Assembly (NCBI RefSeq): GCF_040869045.1
Contig: NC_090320.1
Coordinates: forward strand, 241,366,978-241,430,977
Direction: 5' to 3'
From: Eurosta solidaginis
Taxonomy: Eukaryota; Arthropoda; Insecta; Diptera; Tephritidae
Length of the DNA stretch: 64,000 nucleotides
Of this stretch, positions 19,656-31,225 are shown piece after piece (position 1 is the stretch's first letter; each line of letters starts with the position of its first letter). The position numbers and the translations under genes are program-made. The notes below the pieces were generated by a model. That model did no database searches and was not told the origin of the DNA. It saw only the letters and a program-made list of their open reading frames with translations.

Positions 19656-19912
19656 TACAGACATAATCTTGTTTAATTTTGACTAAAAGACTTTAACAAT
19701 AGCTCTTGTAAAAGAATTTTGGGATTTAAAACTCTAAAGGCGGGGCGCAATCTTTCAATTTAAGGCAAACCATGTACTTGGGATTAACTAATTGATTATT
19801 AAAAATTTAAGCACGCGCTCTACCTTTATAATTTTAAATCCCAAAATTCTTTTACAAGAGCTATTGTTAAAGTCTTTTAGTCAAAATTCAACAAGATTAT
19901 GTCTGTATTAAA
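19656..19912. repeat. Palindrome with ~80-bp near-perfect arms
   Basis: The left arm starts ACAGACATAATCTTG and includes GACTTTAACAATAGCTCTTG. The right arm is its inverse, ending CAAGATTATGTCTGT. The loop is about 85 bases. It sits directly before the tandem array at 19995. Confidence 0.95.
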
Positions 19913-21955
19913 GGAAAAATTGCCTTCTATTTTTTGGTCCATTTATATAAAGGTAGTACTTAAAATTTTTTTATCATCTTTTTATTTTCACTTTTTTAGT
20001 GCTGCCTACAAAAAGGCATTTGGAATTTTGGGTTCTGACTCACGGCCCAAGTTTCAAGTCTCTAGCTCACCGGGAAGTTACTTAAAAATCGATTGCAAGA
20101 TTCCCCTCGTTTTTCAAGGATTTGCAGTTATCTTAACTAGCGCGCCACCTAGCGGAAATTTGTTTTATATAAGTTGTCACTAGGCCTCTAACTAAGTGCC
20201 AAGTTTCAAGTCTCTAGGTAACCGGTAAGTTAGTTAAAAATTGATTGAAATATTCCCAAATCAAAATTAATTCTCTTAATATCTCGATCCATGCGCCACC
20301 TAGCAAAATTTTTTTGATCAAGTATTGCATTGCCATCGGGCTATGACTCACGGCCCAAGTTTCAAGTCTCTAGCTCACCGGGAAGTTAATTAAAAACCGA
20401 TCGCAAAATTCCCCTCTTTTTTAAAGGATTTGCAGTTATCTTGACTAGCGCGTTACCTATCGGAACTTTGTTTTCTATAAGTTGTATTGTCACCAGGCCT
20501 CTAACTAAGTGCCAAGTTTCAAGTCTCTAGGTAACCGGGAAGTTAGGTAAATATGGATTGAAAGATTCCCAATTTAAAATTTCTTTTCATACCATCTCGA
20601 TCCGCGTGCGCCTCCTAGCGAATTTTTTTGGATCAAATATTGCACTGTCACCGGATTCTGATCCACAGCCAAGTTCCAAGTCTCTAGCTCACCGGCAAGT
20701 TATTCAAAAATCGATAGCAAGATTACCCTCATTTTTCAGGCATTTGTAGTTATCTCAATTAGCACGCCACCTAGCGGAACTATGTTTTTTATAAATTGTA
20801 TTGCAACCAAGCCTCGAACTGTATGCCAAGTTTCAAGTCTCTAGGTCGCCGGGAAGTTAGTTAGAAATGGATTGAAAGATTCCCAAATCAAAATTAATTT
20901 TCTTAATATCTCGATCCATGCGCCACCTAGCGAAATTTTTTTGATAAAATATTGTATTGTCACCGGGTTCTGACTCACGGCTCAAGTTTCAGGCCTCTAG
21001 CTCACCGGGAAGTTACTTAAAAATCGATCGCAAGATTCCCTGCGTCTTTTTCAGGGATTTTTGTTTATCTCGGTTCGTCTGCCAACTGGCGATATTTTGT
21101 TTTCCACGAGTTGTAGTACCATCGACTCGAAAACTATGTGCTAAGCTACAAGTCTCTAGGTAACCGGGAAGTTAGTTAAAAATGGATTGGAAGATTCCCA
21201 AATCAAAATAAATTTTCTTAATATCTCGATCCATGCGCCACCTAGCGAAATTTTTTTGATAAAATATTGCACTGTCACCGGGTTCTGACTCACGGCTCAA
21301 TTTTCATATCTCCATCTCACCGGAAAGTTACTAAAAAATCGATCGCAAGATTCCCCTCGTTTTTCAGGGATTTGTAGTTATCTCAATTAGCGCGCGACCT
21401 AGCAGAATTTTGTTTCCTGTAAATTGTATTGTCACCAAGCCTCGAACTGTGGGCCAAGTTTCAAGTCTCTAGGTCGCCGGGAAGTTAGTTAAAAATGGAT
21501 TGGAAGATTCCCAAATCAAAATAAATTTTCTTAATATCTCGATCCATGCGCCACCTAGCGAAATTTTTTTGATCAAATATTGCATTGTCACCGAGTTCTG
21601 ACTCACGGCCCAAGTTTGAGGTCTTTAGTTACTTAAAAATCGATCGCAAGATTCCCTGCGTTTTGTTTATAGATTTTCCGGGATTTTCGTTTATCTCGAT
21701 TCGTGTGCCACCTGGCGGCATTTTGTTTTCCTCGAATTGTAGTGCCATCGACTCGCAAACTATGTCGATCTCAAAATTTCTATTTTAAAATTAATTTTCT
21801 GTATATCTCGAATCGTGCGCCACCTAGCGGATTTTTTTTCACTTGCATTGTAATGTCACCCAGATCTGAACTATGCTCTAAGTATCAAGTGCCTAGCTTA
21901 ACGGGAAGTTACCGAAAAAGACTTTTCCGTGGGTCAAAAATTCGTTTTTAAATGA
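19913..21955. repeat. ~155-bp tandem array with a two-unit (~310 bp) higher period
   Basis: About six dimers. One half-unit carries TGACTCACGGCCCAAGTTTC and CGCGCCACCTAGCGGAA. The other carries CAAGTCTCTAGGTAACCGGG and CCATGCGCCACCTAGCGAAA. The start near 20036 recurs near 20344, 20655, 20967, 21285 and 21599. Related sequence occurs in element K at 40100-40790, so the array is probably the minisatellite of that second family. Open frames in it are artefacts. Confidence 0.92.
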
Positions 21956-22029
21956 GGGGACAAACATAAAAGCGACTTAATATAAAGGTATAGAAAATGA
22001 AAGAAAAATTAAGTTAAATTATATTAAAT

Positions 22030-22375
22030 CGATTTTTAATCGATTGGTTATCCGTTTGTTATTGAAAAGTTTTGGATGTATCATCGAAAAATTATCGAAT
22101 GTTATCAATTTCTTATCGGATTGTTATGGAAATTAGCGATTTGTTATCAAAAAGTTATCGATTACTTACAGAAGAGCTATCGATATATTGTAAAAAGGTT
22201 GTCAATTTGTTTAAGGAAACTTATGGATTTGTTATCGTTTGTTACCAACTTGTTAACGGCGTGTTATCGAAAAGTTATGGATTTCACTACCAAAAATAAA
22301 TTGATTTGCTACAGAAAATTTATCGATTTTTTAACGGTATGTTACAAGTTTGTTATCGGCATGTTATGATTCAAA
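22030..22375. repeat. Irregular TTATCG-rich minisatellite
   Basis: Repeated GTTATCGAAAAGTTATCGAT-like words at irregular 12-20-base spacing, e.g. AAAAGTTATCGATTAC and GTGTTATCGAAAAGTTATGG. More than fifteen TTATCG or close variants occur in about 340 bp. The frames at 22072-22369 reflect this repetition. Confidence 0.85.
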
Positions 22376-23980
22376 TTTTCTTACTATATGGGGAATATCA
22401 ATGACAGTTGCATAAACATAAATATATTCATCTGTAAGCAAAATAAGTAATTGATTTAATATGATGAGCTAACGACACTGACACAATACGTAGCTACAAC
22501 AACCAATGAAGGACTCAACGTGTGAGACAAATCTCTTGACAACTATAATTGATTAAAAGCTTTAGCTGTTTGCTTACTGATGTAATTATGTAGTTAATCT
22601 GGTAAGAGATTCAACACTTTTACTCAAAAGGGTAAGGAAAGCACTAAATTTGTTCCACACCAAATCTGGGTCTGTTAATTTACAAGCATGATTGGTAGTT
22701 TGGTCCATTGGGATCGAAATTGTAATGGAAGGCAAAAATGATGTTGCTATTTTTGCGTATCTACTTGTCTCTTTCTTTCGATTTTTTGGCATATTTTTTG
22801 ACGTTTAACAAGATGTTCCGTGCAAGTATTGGACCCAACATATGTCTAAGAACATACAAGAAATGCATTTGCCGGAGCATCAAAGTTGGATCCTTAGCTA
22901 GTGTAGCCACGTTGTGATTGGTATGAAAGCAGAGCCAAACTCTACTGCGCCCTAACGTGTAGATGAGCGGCTTGCATGCATGCATGCATTGCGCGGTGCT
23001 GGAACAAAGTCTTTCCCTCATTGGACCACCATGTGAAGTAACGGGGGCCTTACCGCAGCAAGAGGCGCTGCTGCTAAGAAGTGATTGATCAAATAAAGGG
23101 TGATAACAAAGATAATTTCGTTTACTCATAGATTATAAAAGTACCAAAGTGCAATCTCGCTGTCACCAAAAATATGAACGAAGCGTCAAAGCAGCTCCTC
23201 GATTCCTTATTATTGGGCTAATAGATCACAGGTTGAGTTGATGAGTTGATATCTATGGAAAGTTGCGGCGAGTCTTGCAGATCAAGAACCAATACAGTAA
23301 AATAAATCCGAGCGATTTTTCTTTACTATTGAGGAGGGTTCGGTTTGGTTTTAATAGTGTATTACCCATGGCTCTGATCTGAAGAAAAGGTTTCCGGAAA
23401 ATTTTTAAAATGTTTTGGTACAGTTATTCACACAAAGATTCTTGATTCTATTGGCATCTTTGGAAAAACTTCTTATCAGTAGTTTTGCAGGGTTGTTTCC
23501 CCGATAAAAAGGTTCGAGTTTAAAAACTGTTTCCAGGGTGTCAATTCCCTAACTGTGAAAAACTGAAAAATGTACAGTCATTGAAAACTCATTTGCACAA
23601 CTAATTTACACTTTAAATTTTCATGCGATTCTATAAATTATTGTGCACATTGTTTTGCTGAATGAGCGCTGAATGTAAAAGTCTTATGTCCGTGAGAAAA
23701 TATTCATCAAACGCCATGAAAACCAAAAAGTCATTCTGTAACAGTGCGTATGAGTTTTGAATGTCACAATAGTGTATATTGGCTGCCAAGACAACTCACG
23801 AAGTTTTTATCAGTGTGTTTTTTTGTTCACAGTATTCCATTACAGAATCAGAATTTCAACGTTTACACAATTTTTTGGATACACTTTAAAATTCACAATT
23901 ACCGAATAGGGCCCCAGTTCAAATATTTAACAATATAAACTCAATTTAATTTTTTTACAAATTTTTGTCAATAGGTTCTT
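22376..23980. other. Unassigned region with two small minus-strand open frames
   Basis: Open frames at 23129-22761 (122 codons, Cys- and His-containing N-terminal half, Lys-rich end) and 22792-22586 (68 codons, overlapping the first by about 30 bases in another frame) have no motif I recognise. A short TGCA run sits at 22976-22990. The rest is AT-rich without features. I cannot say whether the frames are coding. Confidence 0.35.
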
Positions 23981-23984
23981 AAAA

Positions 23985-25640
23985 GCTCATAAATAAAAAA
24001 GGAAATGTAACTTTGGTTTAATAACGGTTGTATGTAATGAAATGAAGCAACCGAGATAGATATACAGACCAATTCTAAATATTCTCGCGGAATTTTGTTC
24101 TCGCGGATTTTTTTATTCCCGCGGAAAAATTCCTCAAATTCTTTTCTCCTAGGGAGAAGAATAATTGGGGAATAGGAATTTCGAATTTTCGAAGTCAGCT
24201 GTTTTGTCAATTGAAATTTCGTTGCGCATTTCCTATTTTGTTTAAAAAATTGTAAAGTTTAATTATTGTTGCCAATTTGTTTGAAATTAAGAAATAAGGT
24301 ATACACAATGCACATTACTGCATTTCATGTGGTATTCACTGAAATGAGTAATGAATTGGTGCCATACAACATCAACAGAGGAGCGTAAGAAGAAGACCGG
24401 CGGGATAACACAAATCCGCCGGATGTGCCTGCATTCATTCTGCAAAGCAATTTTCTGGCGGCCAAGTCGAGTTGAGTTCGCCTTTCGCCATATGCCAAAA
24501 TCTATTTAATCCTTCTTAAAAAATCTTTGCGCGATTTCTGGATGGCTGCATCAAATATGCGAAGAGCTCTTCCGTTGCTTATGATATACTTTTCGACTTA
24601 AAATAAAGAATATTGTGGTTGTTGTTGTTATTGTGTTAACAGTGAGAATATTGTGGTAGAATGTAAATACATATTTTAGCACAAATTTTTACACATAAGT
24701 GTTCTTTCTTAAAATAACCAATTTCCTTTAACTATTTTGATGCATTCCATTTAATTTGACTAGTGAAAAAACTCCTATTAAATGGCAGAGAAATCTCCCT
24801 CTCCCTCACATTCATAATACCTACTTTTCTCCCATAACCGATTTCCGCTTTTTCGAACATTGTTCAGAATAGGAGGAGAGGGAGAAGTGAAAAAACTCAC
24901 AAGGAATTTTTATTTAGAATATGAGGAATGGGATAAGGGAAAAAACTCGCACGGAATTTTCGTTTAGAATTGGGCTGATAGACTTCCTTACATCAAAATC
25001 ATCAGCATCGAAAAATTTGTCCGCTGGTCCGTTATAATGGCAGCTTGAGCCAAAATTGAGATATCTTTATGAAATTTGATATTCAAGCTTAAATGGACCC
25101 AGAATATATTGGTATTGGAAATTACCGAAATCGAATGATAACCACACCCATCTTTTCGATATCAAAATGTCTAAAAATGGAAAAAATGCGATAGTTCATT
25201 ATCAAAGACCGATAATGTAATGAAGCTTAATACATATGTGGGTTACATTATAACGGAAAATATAAATTTGGTAAAATTTTGGAAAGTGGGCGTGTCACCG
25301 CCCACATAAGAAAGACAATTTCAAAGTTTCTCAAGCCGCAAATCAAAAGTCATTGAAGAGACTTGGCATGGACGTTGTCCTTGCAATTATAAATACACTT
25401 TGTGAAATGAAAAAGATAGGTTGGGGAACACCCCCACTTAAAGATTTTTTTTTTTTTCAAAGTCTAATGGTAGCAATAAATGCAATATCTTTACGGTATT
25501 TAACTAAATTATATTGATAGTACTCCTTAGTGGTGTAGCAAAACAAAAATGGGTAAGATCGCTAAGGAACCACGCCCACTTTTTATTTCATCAAATTCCT
25601 AGCCAGCGAAGCTTTCATTAAATTTTTGAAAAAAAGTTGT
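23985..25640 (+). mobile_element. Degenerate DINE-1/Helentron-like relic, split by a TIR element
   Basis: The left part (23985-24068) has AATAACGGTTG and GAGATAGATATACAGA. The right part (24975-25640) resumes with GACTTCCTTACATC, CATCAGCATCGAAAAA, GTCCGCTGGTCCGTT, ACCACACCCATC and GGGCGTGTCACCGCCCAC, in the order of the Helentron-like body. Strong divergence indicates an older copy. The minisatellite and the 3' end are missing. Confidence 0.75.
24069..24973. mobile_element. TIR element (~905 bp) inside the relic
   Basis: The ends are CCAATTCTAAATATTCTCGC and, inverted, CCCAATTCTAAACGAAAATT. The relic Helentron sequence is continuous on either side. A CCGGCGGGAT / ATCCGCCGG hairpin occurs at about 24398-24423. 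No transposase frame was seen. Target duplication is unclear (ATACAGAC versus TGATAGAC). Confidence 0.65.
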
Positions 25641-25982
25641 ATTGGACTTGAAATTCCATATAAGCAATATAGGTCGCTAAGGCCCACTTGACGTGAGCGG
25701 TTAAATCCATAAATTTTTGAATTTTTTTTTAAATTTACTCTGAATTAAAAAATTACTTGTCTTTCTGCAAGTGCGTCTGAGGTACTGAAATACCACATGA
25801 ATTTAAAAAAATGTTCTGCACTTTCAGCCAGCAAATCAGTTTTAACTATCAATTTTTTTCAGTGCCATAATATTTTTGAATAACTTTTTAGTTGTTGATT
25901 TGTTAGTGTAAATTTGTTTATCACACTTAAGTGCCACAGCTTCATGTACTTTTTTTTTACACTCTTATAATAGGCCAGACAC

Positions 25983-26617
25983 TAGGCCGGGTCGATTTGT
26001 GGGGAGGCAAAAAAATCGCCCATTGCTCTGTGAAAATCATATTCTAGGGATCAAAATAAGAAACTTTGCCGAAGGAACCATACCTCTAAAACGAATTCTG
26101 ATGTCCCCCCCTTTGGGTCGTAGGGGCAAATTTTGAAAAATCCATCTTTGAAATGCCTATGTTTTTTTCTTTTTGGAGTTTATTTTTCTCTTTAGAAATT
26201 TATTTAGTCAGAACATATGTAAATGACAAAATGAATTTGACTTAGTAATAGAAAAGAAATTAAAAAAATGATTAGAAATTAGCGTTTTTACAACCCCCTT
26301 TTAAAACCAAGGCATCACTGTGATGCATTTGCATGTCGTAAACATAGTTGTGTAGGTTTTTTATTCAACCGTTTTAAAAAATGAAGGTATCACTGTGACA
26401 CAATTGCAGATCGTAAGATTGCTTGTGTTGTTTTTTTTAAGCCACCACAAGACACAGCAGGTGGAATTGAAATTGCCACTACCCAAAAGTTCGACCCAAA
26501 GGGGGGGACATCAGAATTCGTTTTAGAGGTATGGTTCCTTCGGCAAAGTTTCTTATTTTGATCCCTAGAATACGATTTTCACAGAGCAATGAGCGATTTT
26601 TAAATCGACCCGCTCTA
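25983..26617. mobile_element. hAT-type MITE with long inverted repeats (635 bp)
   Basis: A perfect 8-bp duplication CCAGACAC (25975-25982 and 26618-26625). The ends TAGGCCGGGTCGATTT and TAGAGCGGGTCGATTT match at 14 of 16. The inverted arms extend about 140 bp (AAACTTTGCCGAAGGAACCA and ATTCTGATGTCCCCCCC in both). The interior carries two copies of an ATCACTGTGA-containing word. The open frame 26795-26565 overlaps the right arm and is not taken as a gene. Confidence 0.9.
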
Positions 26618-26625
26618 CCAGACAC

Positions 26626-27055
26626 ATAAGATTTTTGATGCAGCATCGTGCGCTGACAGATAAGTACAATTCGGCAATCTTAGGATCGGATGAGACACAC
26701 AATTCTTCAACAAGAATTTGACATTTGTTTTGGCTATGAGTGCTTTCACACTTAGCAAGTGAAGTTATTTTTTCCACTCGTTGGTACTTTTCCAATATTT
26801 TTCACAATAAAAAGCTGCGTTTTAATAAATATATAAATATGTTAGCGAAAATTTGTCTGGTATAGTAAGAATGGTTATAACAGTGCTTCGTGAAATTTTA
26901 TATGTAAAACAGCAAGTCGAAATAAGTTTCAACTGCTAAGTCTTAAGTTCAAAAGTATCAAATTTATGAACATGAGGAAATCCATTTTGACGAGTCCATA
27001 AGAAACAGAGGCCCTTTCAAACGTATCTTAATTTTATTTGAGGTCATATGGGATG
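26626..27055. other. No gene recognised
   Basis: Unassigned AT-rich DNA between the MITE and SINE copy 2. Confidence 0.5.
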
Positions 27056-27375
27056 GCGGCCGCCGTGGTGTGGTGGTAACGTGCTCCGCCTACCAGACCG
27101 AGGATCCTGCGACAAAGTAGCATGGAAAATTTATAAAAAAGTTTTTCGTTTAGACAAAAGGTTTTCTAAGAGGGGTTGCGGTTATTTGGCAAACTCTCCG
27201 AGTGTATTTCTGCCATGAAAGGCTTATCAGAGAAAACTCATCTGCCTTGCATATGCCGTTCGGAGTCGGCATAAAACATTAATTTGTAGAAAAAATTAAT
27301 GGAAACAGGATGCAAATTGGAAGACAAGTTCGGACTCAAATTTCTTCGGAGGTTGTCGCGCCTTACGATATACAT
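27056..27375 (+). mobile_element. tRNA-derived SINE, copy 2
   Basis: Same head as copy 1 (GCCGTGGTGTGGTGGTAACG) followed by GCTCCGCCTACCAGACCGAG. The B box is damaged (GATCCTGCGAC in place of GGTTCAAxTC). The body includes TCTGCCATGAAAGGCTTATC, TCATCTGCCTTGCATATGCC and CAAATTGGAAGACAAGTTCG, ending CGCGCCTTACGATA. Loss of the B box predicts no polymerase III activity. Confidence 0.87.
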
Positions 27376-27520
27376 ATATATATTTTTTTAATGGGTGTGC
27401 GATAAATTTTGTTTTGTAAATTTGAAAAAAAAAAGTGCTTCGCGTGTATTGGGCTTACTCAGCTTTGGTTTGGTTTTATGAAATTATTCTTTTCAAGCCA
27501 AGCGTTTAACGTATAGAAAA

Positions 27521-30500
27521 ACTAGTAAAGAAGGCTAAGTTCGGGTGTAACCGAACATTACATACTCAGTTGAGAGCTATGGAGACAAAATAAGGAAAAT
27601 CACCATGTAGGAAAATGAACCTAGGGTAACCCTGGAATGTGTTTGTATGACATGTGTATCAAATGGAAGGTATTAAAGAGTATTTTAAGAGAGAGTAGGC
27701 CATAGTTCTATGGATGGACGCCATTTAGGGATATCGCCATAAAGGTGGACCAGGGCTGACTCTAGAATTTGTTTGTACCATATGGGTATCAAATGAAAGG
27801 TGTTACTGAGAATTTTAAGAGGGAGTGGGCCTTAGGTCTATCGGTGGACGCCTTTTCGAGATATCGCCATTAAGGTGGACCAGGGGTGACTCTAGAATGT
27901 GTTTGTACGATATGGGTATCAAATGAAAGGTGGTAATGAGTATTTTAAAAGGGAATGTGCTTTAGTTCTATAGGTGAACGCCTTTTCGAGAAATCGCCAT
28001 AAAGGTGGACCAGGGGTGACTCTAGAATATGTTTGTACGATATGGGTATCAAATGAAAGCTGTTAATGAGTATTTTGAAAAGGAGTGATCCTTAGTTCCA
28101 TAGGTGGACGACATTTCGAGATATCGCCATAAAGGTGGACCAGGGGTGTCTCTAGAATGTGTTTGTACGATATGGGAATCAAATGAAAGGTGTTACTGAG
28201 CATTTTAAGGGGGAGTGGGCATTAGGTCTATAGGTGGACGAATTTTCGAGATATCGCCATTAGGGTGGGCCAGGGGTGACTCTAGAATGTTTGTACGATA
28301 TGGGTATCAAACGAATAGTGTTACTGAGCATTTTAAGAGGGAGTGGGCATTAGGTCTATAGGTGGACGCCTTTTCGAAATGTTGCCATTAGGGTGGGCCA
28401 GGGGTGACTCTAGAATGTGTTTGTATGATATGGGTATCAAATGAAAGATGGTAATGAGTATTTTAAAAGAAAGTAATCCTTAGTTCTATAGGTGGACGCC
28501 TTTTCGAGATATCGCCATAAAGGTGGACCAAGGGTGACTCTAGAATGTTTGTACGATATGGGTATCAAACGAAAGGTGTTACTGAGTATTTTAAGAGGGA
28601 GTGGGCATGAGGTCTATAGGTGGATGCTTTTTCGAGATATCGTCATTAGGGTGGACCAGGGGTGACTCTAGGATGTGATTGTACGATATGGGTATCAAAC
28701 GAAAGGTGTTACTGAGCATTTTAAGAAGGAGTGGGCATTAGGTATATAGGTCGACGCCTTTTCGAGATATCGCCATTAGGGTGGGCCAGGGGTGACTCTA
28801 GAATGTTTGTACGATATGGGTATCAAACGAAAGGTGTTACTGAGCATTTTAAGAGGGAGTGGGCATTAGGTCTATAGGTGGACGCCTTTTCGAGATATCG
28901 CCATTAGGGTGGGCCAGGGGTGACTCTAGAATGTGTTTGTACGATATGGGTATCAAATGAAAGGTGGTAATGAGTATTTTAAAAGGGAGTAATCCTTAGT
29001 TCTATAGGTGGACGCCTTTTCGAGATATCGGCATAAAGGTGGACCAAGGGTGACTCTAGAATGTTTGTACGATATGGGTATCAAACGAAAGGTGTTACTG
29101 AGTATTTTAAGAGGGAGTGAGCATTAGGTCTATAGGTGGACGCCTTTTCGAGTTATCGCCATTAGGGTGGGCCAGGGTGACTCTAGAATGTGTTTGTACG
29201 ATATGGGTATCAAATGAAAGGTGCTAATGAGTATTTTAAAAGTTCTATAGGTGGACGCCTTTTCGAGATATCGCCATAAAGGTGGACCAAGGGTGACTCT
29301 AGAATATTTGTACGATATGGGTATCAAACGAAAGGTGTTACTGAGCATTTTAAGAGGGAGTGGGCATTAGGTCTATAGGTGGACGCCTTTTCGAGATATC
29401 GCCATTAGGGTGGGCCAGGGGTGACTCTAGAATGTTTTTACGATATGGGTATCAAACGAAAGGTGTTACTGAGCATTTTAAGAGGGAGTGGGCATTAGGT
29501 TTATAGGTGGACGCCTTTTCGAGATATCGCCATTAGGGTGGGCCAGGGGTGACTCTAGAATGTGTTTGTACGATATAGATATCAAATTAAAGGTATTAAT
29601 GAGGGTTTTAAAAGCGAGTGGCCCTTAGATGTATATGTGAAGGTGTTCTCGCGATATCGACCAAAATGTGGACCAGGTGATCCAGAAAATCATCTGTCGG
29701 GTACTGCTAATTTATTTATATATGCAATACCACTAACAGTATTCCTGCCAAGATTCCAAGGGCTGTTGATTCCGCCTTGTAGAACTTTTTCATTTTCTTC
29801 TACTTAATATGGTAGGTGTCACACCCATTTTACAAAGTTTTTTCCAAAGTTATATTTTGCGTCAATAAACCAATCCAGTTACCATGTTTCATCCCTTTTT
29901 TCGTATTTGGTATAGAATTATGGCATTTTTTTCATTTTTCGTAATTTTCGATATCGATAAAGTGGGCGTGGTTACGGTCGAATTTCGGCCATTTTTTATA
30001 CCAAGATAAAGTGAGTTCAGATAAGTACGTGGGCTAAGTTTAGTAAAAATATATCGGTTTTTGCTCAAGTTATTGTGTTAACGGCCGAGCGGAAGGACAG
30101 ACGGTGGACTGTGTATAAAAACTGGGCGTGGCTTCCACCGATTTCGCCCATTTTCACAGAGAACAGTTACCGTCATAGAATCTATGCCCCTACCGAATTT
30201 GAGAAGGATTGGTAAATTTTTGTTCGACTTATGGCATTAAAAGTATTCTAGACAAACTAAATGAAAATGGGCGGAGCCACGCCCATTTTGAAATTTTCTT
30301 TTATTTTTGTATTTTGTTGCATCATATCATTACTGGAGTTGAATTTTGACTTAATTTACTTATATACAGTAAAGATATTAGATTTTTTGTTAAAATTTGA
30401 ATTAAAAAAAATTTTTTTTTAAAAAGTGGGCGCGTTCTTCATCCAATTTTGCTAATTTTTATTTAGCACATATATAGTAATAGTAGTAATGTTCCTGCCA

Positions 30501-31015
30501 AATTTCATCATGATATCTTCAACGACTGCCAAATTACAGCTTGCAAAACTTTTAAATTACCTTCTTGTAAAAGTGGGCGGTGCCACGCCCATTGTCCAAA
30601 ATCTTACTAATTTTCTATTCTGCGTCATAACGTTAACACATCTACCAAGTTTCATCGCTTTAACTGCCTTTGGCAATGAATTATCGCATTTTTTCGGTTT
30701 TTCGATATCGAAAAAGTGGGCGTGGTTATAGTCCGATATCGTTCATTTTAAATAGCGATCTGAGATGAGTGCCCAGGAATCTACATACCAAAATTTCATC
30801 AAACTACCTCAAAATTTACTCAAGTTATCGTGTTAGCGGACAGACGGACGGACGGACGGGCAGACGGACGGACATGGCTCAATCAAATTTTTTTTCGATA
30901 CTGATGATTTTGATATATGGAAGTCTATATCTATCTCGATTCCTTTATACCTGTACAACCAACCGTTATCCAATCAAACTTAATATACTCTGTGAGCTCT
31001 GCTCAACTGAGTATA
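27521..31015 (-). mobile_element. DINE-1/Helentron-like element, copy C (complete)
   Basis: The hairpin end is at 27521 (ACTAGTAAAGAAGGCT instead of ACAAGTAAGGAAGG) and the GCTCAACTGAGTATA end at 31015. The minisatellite spans 27640-29690 (about 16 units, many starting AGGTCTATAGGTGGACGCC). The body from 29700 has the ACTTCTTAATATGGTAGGTG-like junction seen in all copies, then ACGCCCAC blocks and a GGACGGACGG run at about 30840-30870. Confidence 0.85.
27640..29690 (-). repeat. Minisatellite of copy C
   Basis: About 16 units of 117-130 bp. A subset shares TCTAGAATGTTTGTACGATA with an internal deletion of four bases relative to TCTAGAATGTGTTTGTACGA, and the two types alternate, giving a two-unit rhythm over 28240-29560. 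Confidence 0.92.
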
Positions 31016-31225
31016 ATAAAGGCTGCCTTACCCCAACAAACATCGATAAAAAATTTCCTCAGCCTTCGACAAATGTACAGTTTCAAAGCCAACATCAATC
31101 TCTGATTATTTTTTATAGTTCCAAAATCATTCTGAAACTATTCCTCAACCATAGAGAAATTTTTGTGAAATTAATAGTTCAAAAATCTATATCCACCACA
31201 TATGCAGGGTCAATATTTCCACATT
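31016..31225. other. Unassigned spacer
   Basis: Short AT-rich sequence between copy C and the giant palindrome. No motif seen. Confidence 0.5.

Noticed and set aside
22761..23129. 122-codon minus-strand frame as a host gene
   Set aside because: No recognisable domain, no neighbouring exons, and an overlapping second frame. Listed only as an unassigned open frame.
30489..30731. Frames of about 60-110 codons recurring in Helentron-like bodies (also 13910, 34368, 41407, 43195, 51730) reading AKLLNYLLLKVGGATPIVQN-like
   Set aside because: They recur because the non-coding body recurs. Stops differ between copies and there is no known domain.
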